From positions 1-64,000 of the forward strand of contig JBAIAC010000613.1 in the NCBI GenBank assembly GCA_037349315.1: a DNA stretch of 64,000 nucleotides, read 5' to 3'. The translations under genes and the position numbers were made by a program. The stretch's first letter is position 1; every line of letters starts with the position of its first letter. Shown here piece after piece: positions 27,846-39,782 of the stretch. The notes beneath the pieces are model-generated. The model worked only from the letters and a program-made list of their open reading frames with translations, was not told the DNA's origin and made no database searches. The DNA comes from Chelydra serpentina (lineage: Eukaryota; Chordata; Testudines; Chelydridae).

Positions 27846-28290
27846 CGTCCCAACCTCACCGCATATTTTAGTGACAACCCGACAACACATTGGCATAACA
27901 CATATGCATTAACGATGTACATGTTTAGATAGAACGGTGACTTTCAGTGGCGCATAACCTTTCCCGTGATCCCTCACTCTGCAAGATCACCATTATATAG
28001 AAATAAGGAATATGGGGGTTACAGGACGCTCCCCCAAAGTATAGAATGCTACAGTGGGAACCTAGGCAGGGGTGCCATTTAGGTGGGGCGGGGAGGGCTC
28101 CAGCCCCCCAGGTTTCAAACTACTCACCCTAGCCCCAAACGGAGCTTTTAACTGCAACACCACTAAGCCGGAGTGGGATCAGTGATAAATTCCCAAGTTG
28201 GGAGCAGCCCAGCTTTTGGGGCAGGGTGTTTGTTTATGAACAGAAGCCGGGTGATTAAGATAAGAAAAGGCTTGTCATTAAAATAAATTA
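27846..28290. other. Intergenic, unique sequence
   Basis: AT-richer segment flanking the LTR with no recognised gene or family. Confidence 0.4.
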
Positions 28291-28348
28291 AACACACACA
28301 CACGCACACACGCACACACACACACGCGCACACGCGCGCGCACACACC
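28290..28348. repeat. (CA)n/(CG)n microsatellite
   Basis: Alternating ACACAC with CGCGCG interruptions, a purine-pyrimidine alternation with Z-DNA potential. Confidence 0.95.
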
Positions 28349-28404
28349 CTTAGATGATCCTGAAAGCATTGGCAGGCACTCCAGTTAAAAGATCGAAAAC
28401 AAAA

Positions 28405-29513
28405 GGGTGGGAATGAATGGAGATAGGTGTTGTCCCCCAGGGGTTTGTACTGGGATCAGTCCTATTCAACACATTCATACAGGATCTGGAAAAAGGGCTA
28501 AGTCAGTGACGTGGCAAAACTTGCAGAGGATACAAAACCACTCAAGATAGTTACGTCCCAGGCAAGACTGTGAAGAGCTACAAAAAGCTCTCACCAAACT
28601 GGGTGACTGGGCAACAAAATGGCAGATGAAATTCAATGTTAATAAATGCAAAGTAAGGCACATTGGAAAACATAATCCCGACTAGACATATGAAATGATT
28701 GGGTCTAAATTAGCCAAACCCATCAATAAAGAGATCTTGGAGTCATTGCAGAGAGTTCTCTGGAAACATCTGCTCAATCTAAAAAGTGAACAGAATATTG
28801 GGACTCATTAAGAAAGGGATGGATAATATGACAGAAAAATCTCATATTGCCCCTATATAAATCCATGGTACACCCACACCTTGAATACTGCGTGCAGATG
28901 TGGTCGCCCCATCTCAAAAAAGATTGGAACTGGAAAAGATACAGAAAAGGGCAACAAAAATGATTAGGGGTCTGGAACAGCTTCCGTATGAGGAGAGATT
29001 AATAAGACTGGGACTTTTCAGCTTGGAAAAGAGACAAATAAGGGGGGATATGATAGAGATCTATAAAGTCATGACTGGTGTGGAAAAATTGAACAAGGAA
29101 GTGTTATTTACTCCTTCTCATAACACAAGTACTAGGTGTCACCCAATGAAACGAATAGGCAGCAGATTTAAAACAAACAAAAGGAAGTATTTCTTCACAC
29201 AACGCACTGTCAACCTGTGGAACTCCTTGCCAGAGGATGTTGTGAAGGCCAAGACTATAACAGGGTTCAAAAAAGAACTAGCTACGTTCCTGGAGGATAG
29301 GTCCATTAATGGCTATTACCCAGGATGGGCAGGGATGGTGTCCCTAGCCTCTGTTTGCCAGAAGCTGGGGGGGCGACATGGGATGGATCACTTGGTGATT
29401 GCCTCTTCTGTTCATTCCCTCTGGGGCATCTGGTATTGGCCACTGTTGGAAGACAGGATACTGGGCTAGATGGACCACTGGTCTGACCCAGTATGGCCAT
29501 TTTGTTCTTATAT
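28405..29513 (+). mobile_element. CR1 LINE, 5'-truncated, 3' end intact
   Basis: The left part encodes the reverse transcriptase motif around PQGFVLGSVLFNTFIQDLEK with stops. The 189-codon frame at 28900-29469 is the C-terminal region ([40 protein letters not shown]). The 3' end GGGCTAGATGGACC...TCTGACCCAGTATGGCCAT is the usual CR1 tail. Dead copy. Confidence 0.92.
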
Positions 29514-29723
29514 GGAACCCAGATATATCTGCCCCCTCTGTAACCAGATTTGCCCATTACTTTGGGGTTAGCTCATTTATTAGGGTTACTCTTCTGGGGG
29601 CGGCGGGGGGTCTGTAATTTTATCAATGTACTGCTTGTGTCACGTGTGTTTTCATACAGAGCTCTACTTCTCCCTTCTGCAAGTCCCCTCCCAGTGGAGC
29701 TAACCTGCAGTGCCTAGGTTCCC

Positions 29724-29897
29724 TAGAATCATAGAATCTCAGGGTTGGAAGGGACCTTAGGAGGTCATCTAGTCCAACCCCCTGCTCAAAGCAGGACCAA
29801 TCCCCATTTTTTTTTGCCCCAGATGGCCCCCTCAAGGATTGAGCTCACAACCCTGGGTTTAGCAGGCCACTGCTCAAACCACTGAGCTATCCCTCCC
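29724..29897 (-). mobile_element. tRNA-derived SINE with CR1-like tail (Cry type)
   Basis: On the minus strand it starts GGGAGGGATAGCTCAGTGG (A box TAGCTCAGTGGT), followed by a degenerate B box GAGCTCAATCC. After a short A-rich spacer it ends with GTTGGACTAGATGACCTCC and GATTCTATGATTCT, the CR1 3' tail. This architecture, a tRNA head with CR1-mobilised tail, is known for the polIII/SINE of cryptodire turtles and is the best taxonomic clue in the window. Confidence 0.85.
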
Positions 29898-30170
29898 ACT
29901 TTCACATCACCATTGTACCGGTAGTAACCCACTTGATGAGCAAACCCCACAGGACTTTTGGGTGCTGCCGGGATCTTTCGTGTAGGTAAAAGAAACGTTG
30001 CTGCAGAGTGAACGGGGAAGCTAAAAAACACAAAAAAGAGTAAAGTTTAGAGAGAGAAGCAACCAGCTGAACCATACAAGTTATTTATTGGATAATAGTG
30101 ATAACTACCCAAGGAGAGCCTAGACAGACATAACACTTACATTATTAAAGGTTAATACCTGAGGAAGAAA
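29898..30170. other. Intergenic sequence between SINE and microsatellite
   Basis: Nothing recognised. Confidence 0.35.
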
Positions 30171-30172
30171 AG

Positions 30173-30177
<5 letters not shown>

Positions 30178-30222
<45 letters not shown>
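30178..30222. repeat. (GA)n microsatellite
   Basis: About 20 GA repeats with A interruptions. Confidence 0.95.
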
Positions 30223-30374
30223 TCTCACCTACTCCATGAGGCTTGAATCGATCGGGGTTCCCAGGTGGTGCTGGTAGAGGAGGGTCCTGAGTGCTGGAGA
30301 TAGACAGAGCCCCCAGCAGATCACTCAGGAGATGGAGTCCCCGTGGAACTGATGCAGAGTTTGGGTCCATCCAT

Positions 30375-30944
30375 CAGTCACGGAGTATAGGGGAGTCCGG
30401 CCCTGCACCCCTCTTCCCCAGAGTCACTGGGAGTCTCAGCCAGCCAGTAGAACAGAAGGTTTATTAGAGATGCCAGGAACACAGTCCAACCAGAGCTTGT
30501 CAGTACAACCAGGACCCCTCAGTCGGGCCCTTCTGGGGGGCAGGGAGCTTAGACCCCAGCTCGGGGCTCCCTGCATTTCACCCCACAGCTCCAAACGGGG
30601 GCAGGGAGGCCAGACCCTGTCTGCCCCTCTCCCCTCCTCTTCCCAAGCCAGCTCCAAACTGAAACTCACCAGCCTCGCCTCCCCCTTTGTCTCCTTCCCG
30701 GGCCAGGAGGTCACCTGATCCCTTTGTTCCAACACCTTCAGCTCGCACCTTTGCCGGGGAGGGGCCGGGCCATCTGTTGCCAGGAGACAGGGCCATTCTC
30801 TGTGTCCAGGCCTCTGCCTTCTAGGGCTTTGTAACAATCATGCACCGTTGTCCCACCACCTAGATACTCAAGCCCCGCATAGGGGAAACCGAGGCACCCA
30901 CACAGTACTCAGGGAAACCTTAACAACAGTCCTAGTTCGTCACA
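30375..30944 (-). mobile_element. Solo LTR, family A
   Basis: On the minus strand it begins TGTGACGAACTAGGACTG at 30944 and carries AATAAACCTTCTGTTCTACT near 30460. It aligns along its length with 40157-40728 on the opposite strand. No internal retroelement sequence adjoins it. Confidence 0.85.
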
Positions 30945-31202
30945 CCATCCGAACACTTACTTGGGCCTAGGTAGGGGGTTTTGTAGAGACACAACAGTGG
31001 TTCAAGGGAGAACACTCAGTTTGTTTATGGGTAAACTGACCACTCATTTAGCCTAGAGGATAGGAGCTGATCTCTCTTGGCTATGGGGTGGCGGTTTCTT
31101 CCAGGGAGCTCACAATGCAATTAGGTTGCTTCAGTATTTTGGATGCCAATCAAGGATTCATGACTAGGATTGGTCTGATCACTGCTGAGCTGGGGGTGTG
31201 CA

Positions 31203-31440
31203 GGCTGTGACGAAGCGGGAATGTTCTTAATGTTCTCTCTGGATACTGTGTGGGTGCCTCAGTTTCCCCTATGATTTTCTTAAGTATCTAGGTTGGGGAT
31301 AAGGGGGTGTGGTTGTTGCAGAGCCCTAGAGAGCCAGTGTGATGCACAGAGAATGGCCGACGCGCCATCTCCTGGCAACTGATGGCATGGGCCCCTCCCC
31401 TGCAAAGGTGCCGGCTGAAGGGGCAACAGGGTCCTGCAGA
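31203..31440 (+). mobile_element. LTR family A, 5' fragment
   Basis: Starts TGTGACGAAGCGGGAATG and follows the first 240 bases of the family A LTR, then breaks off into a CR1 fragment at about 31442. Confidence 0.8.
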
Positions 31441-31441
31441 G

Positions 31442-31868
31442 GCCAACAGAAATGATCAGGGGTCTGGGGCACATGACTTACGAGGAGAGGCTGAGGGAAC
31501 TGGGCTTGTTTAGTCTGCAGAAGAGAAGAGTGAGGGGGGGATTTGATAGCAGCCTTTAACTACCTGAAAGGGGGTCCAAAGAGGATGGAGCTCGGCTGTT
31601 CTCACAGATGACAGAATAAGGAGTAATGGTCTCAAGTCGCAGTGAGGGAGATCTAGGTTGGATATTAGGAAAAACTATGTCACTAGGAGGGTGGTGAAGC
31701 ACTGGAATGGGTTCCCTAGGGAGGTGGTGGAATCTCCATCCTTAGAGGTTTTTAAGGCTCGTCTTGACAGAGCCCTGGCTGGGATGATCTAGTTGGGGTT
31801 GGTCCTGCTTTGAGCAGGGGGTTGGACTAGAACCTCCTGACGTCTCTTCCAACCCTGAGATTCTATGA
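31442..31868 (+). mobile_element. CR1 LINE 3' fragment
   Basis: Contains GATCAGGGGTCTGGGGCACA, GAGGAGAGGCTGAGGGAACT and the tail GTTGGACTAGAACCTCCTGA...CCCTGAGATTCTATGA. It corresponds to the C-terminal coding part plus the 3' UTR of CR1. Confidence 0.9.
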
Positions 31869-32622
31869 AAGGAGACTCAAGGAGCTTGGTTTGTTTACCT
31901 TAACCAAAAGAAGGCTGAGGGGAGATAGGATTGCTCTCTTTAAATATATCAGAGGGATAAATACCAGGGAGGGAGAGGAATTATTTCAGCTCAGTACCAA
32001 TGTGGACACAAGAACAAATGGATATAAACTGGCCATCAGGAAGTTTAGACTTGAAATTAGACGAAGGTTTCTAACCATCAGAGGAGTGAAGTTGTGGAAC
32101 AGCCTTCCAAGGGAAGCAGTGGGGGCAAAAGACCTAACTGGCTTCAAGATTAAGCTCGATACGTTTATGGAGGGGATGGTTTGATGGGATACATGATCTT
32201 AGTCAAAGGACAATTAATTGCCATCAGTGGTAAATAGGACCAATGGTCAATGATGGGATGATAGAAGTTACTACAGAGAACTTTTTCCTGGGTGTCTGGC
32301 TGGTGAGTCTTGCCCCCATGCTCGGGGTTCAGCTGATCGCCATATTTGGGGTCAGGAAGGAATTTTCCTCCAGGGTAGATTGGCAGAGGCCCTGGAGGTT
32401 TTTCGCCTTCCTCTGCAGCATGGGGCACGGGTCACTTACTGGAGGATTCTCTGCATCTTGAAGTCTTTAAACCATGATTTGAGGACTTCAATAGCTGAGA
32501 CACAGATGAGAGGATTATTCCAGGAGTGGGTGGGTGAGATTCTGTGGCCTGCATTGTGCAGGAGGTCAGACTAGATGATCATAATGGTCCCTTCTGACCT
32601 TAAAGTCTATGATTCTATGACC
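31869..32622 (+). mobile_element. CR1-type LINE (second family), 3' part
   Basis: The frame at 31891-32184 encodes RLRGDRIALFKYIRGINTRE and VKLWNSLPREAVGAKDLTGF, the CR1 C-terminal block in a different subfamily (L3-like). The 3' region ends GATGATCATAATGGTCCCTT...TCTATGATTCTATGA. It sits exactly at the 3' end of the preceding CR1. Confidence 0.85.
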
Positions 32623-32649
32623 CGTCTCCACCTCCGGTCTCCATCCCGG

Positions 32650-32790
32650 TTCCTTCAGCAGCCCCGGTTAGAGTGGGGGGGCTGGGAGCCAGGACTCCTG
32701 GGTTCTCTCCCCGGCTCTGGGAGGGGAGTGGGGTCTAGTGGTTAGAGCAGGGGGGCCGGGAGCCAGGACTCCAGGGTTCTATCGCCAGGA
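32650..32790. repeat. SINE-head-like repeat, two copies
   Basis: Units with GGGGTCTAGTGGTTAGAGC followed by GGGAGCCAGGACTCC(T/A)GGGTTCT. They resemble the A box and B box of MIR/CORE-SINE heads. The same unit recurs at 17140-17240, 48515-48615, 52280-52820 and 59985-60390. Confidence 0.65.
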
Positions 32791-33702
32791 AATCAGACTA
32801 GGTTGCCCCATCCCACCTACTGGAGCCTCCCCGTTGCTAAGTCTTACTAGCTCAGTTATCTTCCCAGCTCTTCCGTCCATACAGGTCAGTTTCCGCCAGT
32901 GGCTCCTTGGTCCCCCACCCTGCAGGCTTGGGACACATCATTTTCCCGCCTCTTAGCTCAACCAGCCCATGAGGCCGTCCACAAAAGTATTCTGGCCAAT
33001 AACCCACTTTCCTCGCAGATGGGGAGGGGGCGGCTGCTGGGGCCTAGGGTGGAGAAGGAGAGACATATCTAGAATTCCCGAAGGGTTGGGCTGGAAGCCG
33101 GGGCTTTGAGAGGTCACCTGATCTACCCCCGTGACACTCTGCACCCCATATTCCCCATGGTGATATGACTCTGATAGGTCGGGTACAAAGCATGCCTTGT
33201 GAGGTATCATTCTGAAAGTCTTGATGTGTTGAACATTAATACCCTGTTCAGTCATATGCGCTCGCCTCGCATGGGAAGTTATGAAATTTGGCTACATACC
33301 GTGCGTGAGGTTGGGAACACACAAAAGCAGCCTTCAGTTACAACAACGAACAGGCCAAACAATGCTGATGGGCCGTTTTGGAAATAGGCACTCCCAGGGA
33401 TTATCCCACACACTGGGTACAAGGGAAACGAGCTATCCCGTCCCAGTGGAGAGGGTTTGACTCAGCTCTCCAGCAAGGGGGAGAAGGTAGAAGAGAGGGG
33501 AAGTGACCCCTATTGTTAGTTTCTGGGTGGCTGGCAAAAGCATTCATGTCACGGCAGCTTGGGCGTGTCCCTGCCTGCGGGTGGCGGTGTGAGGGCCGGA
33601 GCTGGGGGGGTTTTCAGCTTGTCACGGTGCGAGAGGGAGCCCCGGCTGGGCAGACAGAGGGCTCAGCGATACCCCAGTTCCAGGTTGGCCACCGGGGAAG
33701 TC
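32791..33702. other. Intergenic, repeat-derived
   Basis: Includes GTGACACTCTGCACCCCATA...AAAGCATGCCTTGTGAGGTA (33135-33240), which I take to be an LTR or internal retroelement fragment but cannot name. No host exon seen. Confidence 0.4.
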
Positions 33703-36290
33703 TGTCATAATCCACCCCCTGTGACCAGGGTCCAGCTGTGGTCACTCAATGAGGGTGAACTGCAAAAAAATGGGGCGGCCAAACCCCGCGAAAGCTGGCG
33801 GATATTCCAGTACTTGGATTCCCCTCCCAGGAGTACCCCCAACCCTCTAGCCCCACCTTGCCTCAGCGGCTGCTGCCAGTCAGCATCCAGCCCCCGTTCA
33901 CTGGGGCAGCCTGCAGTCTGCAATAGCCACTCATCACTGGCAAGGGGGTTTGGGACCAGGTGCCTCTGCCTAAGCCCGGGTTACACCTCTGCAACCAAAG
34001 TACCTTTGTTGGCCTTGCGCTGGGGGAGCTGCCAGGCTGGAGCTCCCCCAGCGCCCTTCCCCAGCCCTGCTCCACTCCAGGTACCTTGCTCCCAGGCCGC
34101 TAGGTCCTTCTCTCTCCAGCGCTCGAGAGAGACTGACCCAGCCCCTGGCCCACAGCCCTTTTATAGGCCCAGCTCTGGCCTGATTGGCGCGTGGCCCCCA
34201 GCTGTGGCTGCTTCCCCAATCAGCCTGGCCTTTCACAGGAGCGGAGTGACTGCCCCGCTACCGTGATCCAGCCTCAGGCCCCCATCCAGGTACCCACGTC
34301 AAATACGATGAAAATGTCTGTACATCTTATTTCACCATATAAAAGGAAAGATTCTACCAATCCCAGAGGGTCGGACACTTTCCCTCCCAGCTTAATGAAT
34401 GTTTCAGATCTTACCCCAACACACGCTACAGCCGATTCTGATGAACGAAACGAAAATCTATTAAAAAACAAAAGCGAGAGAGTCTGATTAAAAGATCAAT
34501 ATACAGACAGACATGAGCTCTGTCCGTTGAGGTGCAGATTCATAGCAGAGATGGTGCTTTGGGTGACGAAGCGGGACTGTTCTTAATGTTCTCTCTGAAT
34601 ACTGTGGGGGTGCCTCAGTTTCCCCTGTGCATTTCTTAAGTATCTAGGAGCGGGGAAACCGTGGGGAGCTGAGAGCACCCAGGCCTGCGAGTCCACAGCA
34701 ACGTGGGAACAGTGAAGTGATGGTCCATCACCATCTCCTTAAGAAGGACATTGTAACCCTGTGCGAAAAGAGAGGGATACGCATTGGAAAGTTCACCAAA
34801 GCGCAGTTAATCATGCAGCTGGAGGACAATGACCGCTCTAAGGAGCAGATTCCTGACCCACAGGCTGCCTACCCCCATTGGGACAGCCAGGGCAGCGCTG
34901 AGCACGGGGGGAGCTGAGACCCCAGCTGAGTGGGGGGGACACACCGGCAGGGCAGGACGGCTGCCAGCCAGGTTTCCCTGCTCCAGACGTGCTGCTGGGA
35001 AGTGATTCCATGGCAGGGGGCTACCAAGGACAGAGCTCAGCGGGACTGTGACCCCAGGCCCAGATCCCACTCCCTCCCCCAGCAGCTGAATTCCAGACCG
35101 AGTTGCAGAAGGATCCCTCCTTGGAGAAGCTGAGGGAACCTGCTGGCCACAGCGCTGCAAACCCCCTTGGGGAAGGCTGTCGGGAGAGATCCCTGTGGGA
35201 GAAGGGATTCCTGTGCCAGGAATGGGCTCCCCAAGGGGAAGCAGAACTGTGGGGGATCCGGAGGTGGCTGGTGGTGCCCCAGAAGTGCCGCCGCCGGCTA
35301 TTGTACCTGGCCTTCCCGCTTCATCACACGTTATCGTTGCACAGAGTTCTTTCAGAAATAGATCATATTTATAGTCCAATGTCCAAATCGCATATTCAGG
35401 GCGTACCAGGATAACCGGGACCTCAGTCTTGCGATTCAAACTTCCCCTGCTGAAGCCTAAGCAGATCTGAGATGACAGAATCAGGATCCAAGGATCTTTT
35501 ATACAATTTCACGTCTTTTGACAAGTTGGGATTCCTCAGGGACCAAAAGGTCATTATTAGGATGGCTTTGAAGGAGGTCCATCACCGGTAACTAGCTATA
35601 CGAATTAACATAAGGCCATTTGCTTGTTCCTCCACCATTCACAGTATATTTCAAAGAGAGATGAATACTGGAATATCCGGTGTTTACAATTCATTTCAAG
35701 GCTAGGATCTTCTTTTGACCCCTGAATGATCAGAACACATCCTACACAGGGACCGTTGGTTACATTGTCCAACCCTATTCATACATATGTAAATACAACA
35801 ACACAAACATTATCTCCGCACCTGTCTTTTGAGGGTTATTTATTTTGCACGTTGTTTAAACCTTTCTAGCCATGCGTCACGCCCCCAACGCGGAAGGGCG
35901 AAATTAGAGCTCCTGGACACACCTTCAGGAGCTTCCAACGTTGATACGAGCGGGGCTTACGTTGAATTCTTGGAAGGCCGAAGTATGGGTGCACGCTTTG
36001 GCCCCAGCCAAAACCTTTGTCCGTACTTTGTGAAACACTTTAGTGATCCCAGAGTTTGGTCTCTGTGTTAACTTAACAGAGCCATTCATGTTCTTCAGAG
36101 AGCACTTGCTCTGACATCCAGCCATGGAGGCTCTGAGGTGTTGTACCTCAGTTTCCCTTGGTGCACAGCACTTCACGCGTGTCGTGGTTGTTCTGCTGCG
36201 GAAAGTTTTAGAAATGTGCCTCTGCATTAGCTGTGGAACCTTATTATTAGGCTTTTCAACACAAAGTGTGTTCTTGTTGAAAGCAAACAG
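33703..36290 (-). mobile_element. LTR family B, minus strand, with nested insertion
   Basis: Reverse-complement match to 41030-41850 and, at its upper end, to 46480-46740. A promoter-like TATAAAAGATCC lies near 35495. The part 33703-34260 carries a second TATAAAAG (34160) and ends TTATGACA. It is interrupted at about 34560-35335 by a family A derived fragment. Frames inside are short and broken. Confidence 0.7.
34560..35335 (+). mobile_element. Family A retroelement fragment with gag-like remnant
   Basis: Opens with about 100 bases of family A LTR (GTGACGAAGCGGGACTG...AAGTATCTAGG) and passes into a frame at 34717-34917. This encodes LKKDIVTLCEKRGIRIGK and TKAQLIMQLEDNDRSK, the pattern of a SAP-like N-terminal gag segment. 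The LTR is mostly deleted. Its position splits an LTR B copy whose halves rejoin at GTTGCACAGAG, so it inserted later. Confidence 0.7.
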
Positions 36291-36324
36291 CATCATCAGA
36301 AGGGTTTGTTATGTACTGCTGTAG

Positions 36325-36720
36325 CGAGGTGGTGTGGTGCCCTGCCACGCCGCAGAGGGACGAGCCTCTCCCGACACCAGAGTGGGCGGAGCCAGTGAGT
36401 CCTGCACCCGCCTCCCAGAGGTCAAGGCGCAGGACAGGAGTATAAAAGCCCCATCCCAGAGCTCACTCGAGGAGCAGCCGCCAGAGAGGCCAGACGCATC
36501 CGGCCTAGCTCCCGGTGGGGAGACCCCGGCGACTGGCAGCGGACCCCAGGACTGGCCTGATCTGCCGACGCCCGATGCCGACTAGAGCCCGGAGGAGCTG
36601 CCCAGCCTGCCCCTCGCCAGCTACCCAGAGGCCAGGCTAATTCCCCGTCAGCAACTGGAAGGGAGTGGTGAGGGGTGTGGTCCCCAGCTGTGTCGGAGAG
36701 GGACGAGCCCCAGCCAAACC
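36325..36720 (+). mobile_element. Probable LTR fragment (family F)
   Basis: Contains AGTATAAAAGCCCCATCCCA (promoter-like). Its 3' part, GCCAGGCTAATTCCCCGTCA...GAGAGGGACGAGCCCC, is matched in reverse at 46735-46840. Boundaries are uncertain. Confidence 0.5.
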
Positions 36721-36726
36721 CCTCTA

Positions 36727-36752
36727 CAGATAGATAGATAGATAGATAGGGG
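36727..36752. repeat. (GATA)n microsatellite
   Basis: Six GATA units at the left edge of the CTCF-motif array. Confidence 0.9.
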
Positions 36753-36759
36753 GTGGCAG

Positions 36760-37752
36760 GGGACACACAGAGAGCGCAAGGCCCGGCCCCTCCAGCAGGG
36801 GGCACCAGGGGGACACACACAGCGCAGGGCCCGGCCCCTCCAGCAGGGGGCACCAGGGGGACAAACACAGCGCAGGGCCCGGCCCCTCCAGCAGGGGGCG
36901 CCAGGGGGACACACACACAGCGCAGGGCCCGGCCCCTCCAGCAGGGGGCGCCAGAGGGACACACACAGCGCAGGGCCCGGCCCCTCCAGCAGGGGGCGCC
37001 AGGGACACACACACACAGTGCAGGGCCCGGCCCCTCCAGCAGGGGGCGCCAGGGACACACACACAGCGCAGGGCCCAGCCCCTCCAGCAGGGGGCGCCAG
37101 GGACACACACCCAGAGCAGGGCCCGGCCCCTCCAGCAGGGGGCGCCAGGGACACACACACAGCGCAGGGCCCAGCCCCTCCAGCAGGGGGCGCCAGGGAC
37201 ACACACACACAGCGCAGGGCCCGGCTCCTCCAGCAGGGGGCGCCAGGGACACACACACAGCGCAGGGCCCGGCCCCTCCAGCAGGGGGCGCCAGGGGGAC
37301 ACACACAGCGCAGGGCCCGGCCCCTCCAGCAGGGGGTGCCAGGGGGACATACACAGCGCAGGGCCCGGCCCCTCCAGCAGGGGGCGCCAGGAACACACAC
37401 ACAGCGCAGGGCCCGGCCCCTCCGGCAGGGGGCGCCAGGGACACACACACACACAGTGCAGGGCCCGGCCCCTCCGGCAGGGGGCGCCAGGGACACACAC
37501 ACACACAGTGCAGGGCCCGGCCCCTCCAGCAGGGGGCGCCAGGGGGACACACACAGCGCAGGGACCGGCCCCTCCAGCAGGGGGCGCCAGGGACACACAC
37601 ACAGCGCAGGGCCCGGCCCCTCCAGCAGGGGGCGCCAGGGACACACACACACACAGCGCAGGGCCCGGCCCCTCCAGCAGGGGGCGCCAGGGACACACAC
37701 ACAGCGCAGGGCCCGGCCCCTCCGGCAGGGGGCGCCAGGGACACACACCAGA
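36760..37752 (+). repeat. Tandem array of 20 CTCF-core-like units
   Basis: Twenty units of 46-51 bases. Each contains CCAGCAGGGGGCGCCA (three variants with GGGGGCACC or GGGGGTGCC, three with CCGGCAGG) between GCAGGGCCCGGCCCCT and a short CA tract. The core matches the published CTCF consensus CCASYAGRKGGCRS in forward orientation in most units. Long frames of 340-450 codons on both strands are a by-product of the repeat. Confidence 0.93.
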
Positions 37753-38789
37753 GAGGCTCAGCGCGGGACATGACCTTTCATTAACCGAGTCGTCTTTAAT
37801 TCCCGGGGAGACGCCAGGGCCGCCCTAACGCCGCCGGCGCGGGCAGCAGGACGGCGCGGGCAGCGGCGCGTTTAGTGAGCGACAGCGAGGAATCCGCGCC
37901 CCACCCGGAACACACGGCAGCGGCTGCGACGGGCAGGGCCGGCCTGAGGGGTGGGCGCAGGAGGGAGGTGCAGGGAGTTGGGGGCACCGGCGGGCGGAGC
38001 AGGGCGGAGCAGCTGCCCCCGAACCTGCCCGGCTTGCGCCACGTCTGATTGCAGCACGGCCCCTCGCCTGGGCGCTTGTCCTCCGAAAGCTTTTGTGTTC
38101 CTGGCCGGCAGGCCCCAGGCCTCGGGAAGCAGATGGCAAACGGCGCGCCTGAGCCTCGTGCCAAAGTAAACGCAGAGTCACCGAGGAGCAAATATCCACC
38201 CGCTGCTGGCAGGAGCCGTTGGCAATTAGCCGCACGCTCCCCAGCGTTGCTGCACTGTCTGGGTTAGATGTCAGCTTGCCAGAACTGCCACCGTGCAAGG
38301 AGGAAATCCGCCCCGCGGGTTGTGCCGCTGGCGGGACACAGGGGTCTGGCGTGCGGCAGGCAGCACCAAAGACGAGGTCTGTCCAGCCCTAGCGGCCTGG
38401 CTTCCGCCGCTCCAGAGCCGGGCAACTGAGCTGGGGGATCCTGTGTCCTGGCAGCCACAGAGAGCGGGAGCAAAAGGAGAACAGTGGGTGGACACAGGCC
38501 TGGGCGGGATGGGAACGGGACTGTGATCCCCAGGCCGCAGCCTGGGACTGTGGGACCACTGGGCCCCCTTAACGCGCCAGCATGGGCTGTGTCCCACGAT
38601 GCTTTGCTTGTGGCCAGCAGCAAACCCCTCCAGGTGCTGCGATCACTCAGCAGAACCGCATGTGGAGCCCCACGGCCAGTTAGATTGCGTGAGCGCTCCC
38701 AGAGCCACGCGGGAATCACGCAGAGAAAGGCACCAGCCACGTCCCCCCAGCTCCCAGCCTCAGGAATACGCCATCCTGCACTGCTCAAG
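37753..38789. other. Intergenic CpG-rich sequence
   Basis: Unique GC- and CpG-rich DNA (37820-38060 especially). No recognisable gene; frames up to 182 codons lack family resemblance or splice context. Confidence 0.4.
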
Positions 38790-38988
38790 ACGGGCAGTGC
38801 AAATGTATTCATTAGCTCCCCGCTTCGTCAATGGAAAGTGGACGCACACCAGCCTTTGCGAATCCGAGACGATTTACTGCACACTTCAGGCAAACTCCCT
38901 GATACGGCAAAACAGCAAAACATGTGTATTGACTGCAAAAGAGAGATGTTAGGTGATTATAAGTGATAGGCAAAAAGTCAGAGTTAAC
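38790..38988. mobile_element. Repeat H, copy 2, left part
   Basis: Pairs with 24575-24813; interrupted at 38989 by an LTR and resumes at 39783. Confidence 0.65.
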
Positions 38989-39776
38989 TGTCATAAACAT
39001 ACAGCTACGGGTAGCCTAAAATCCCTCCTTTACCTGGAAGGGGTTAAGAAGCTCAAATAACCTGATTGGCACCTAACCAAAAGGACCGATGAGGAAAGAA
39101 GGTACTTTCAAATCTGTGGGGGGAGGTTCTGTTTGTGTCTCTCTTTTGTGTTCTCTCAGGGCAGGAAAAATCATTTCCTAAAACCCTACCTGGAATAAGC
39201 ATCTAGGATTACAAAAATTGTAAGTAAAGCAAGGAAAGGCGTTAGATTATCTTTTGTTTTTAGCTTGTGAATTCTCCCTATGTTAGAGGGAGGTTTATTC
39301 CTGTTTTTTGTACTTTGAAAGTTAAGCCTAGAGGGGAATCCTCTGTGTTTTAAATCTGTTTATTACCCTGTAAATTTACCTTCCATCCTGATTTTACAGA
39401 GGTGCTTCTTTTACTTTTTTTTAAATAAAATTCTTCTTTTAAGAACCTGATTGATTTTCAGTGTCCTAAAAACCCAGGGGTTTGGTCTGTGCTCACCTGT
39501 ACCAATTGGTGAGGATATTATTCTCAAGTCTCCCCAGGAAAGGGGGTGAAGGGGCTCGGGGGGAATATTTTGGGGGAAATAGGGACTCCAAGTGGTCCTT
39601 TCCCTGAATCTTTGTTTAAATCACTTGGTGGTGGCAGCAATCCCGTCCAAGGACAAGGAAGGATTTGTGCCTTGGGGAAGTTTTAATCTAAGCTAGTAGC
39701 AATAAGCTTAGGGGGTCTTTCATGCGGGTCCCCATGTCTGTACCCCAGAGTTCAGAGTGGAGAGGGAACCCTGACA
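38989..39776 (+). mobile_element. Solo LTR family D, 788 bp
   Basis: Ends TGTCATAAACATACAGC and GGGAACCCTGACA (TG...CA). Flanked by GTTAAC (38983-38988) and GTTACC (39777-39782), a six-base duplication with one mismatch. The uninterrupted paralog near 24765 (GTTAGTTACC) supports an insertion here. The family is one I recognise from turtle genomes. Confidence 0.85.
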
Positions 39777-39782
39777 GTTACC

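Noticed and set aside
36422..37828. Long cysteine-rich frames in both directions
   Set aside because: By-products of the CTCF-core-like array; both strands and several frames are open at once.
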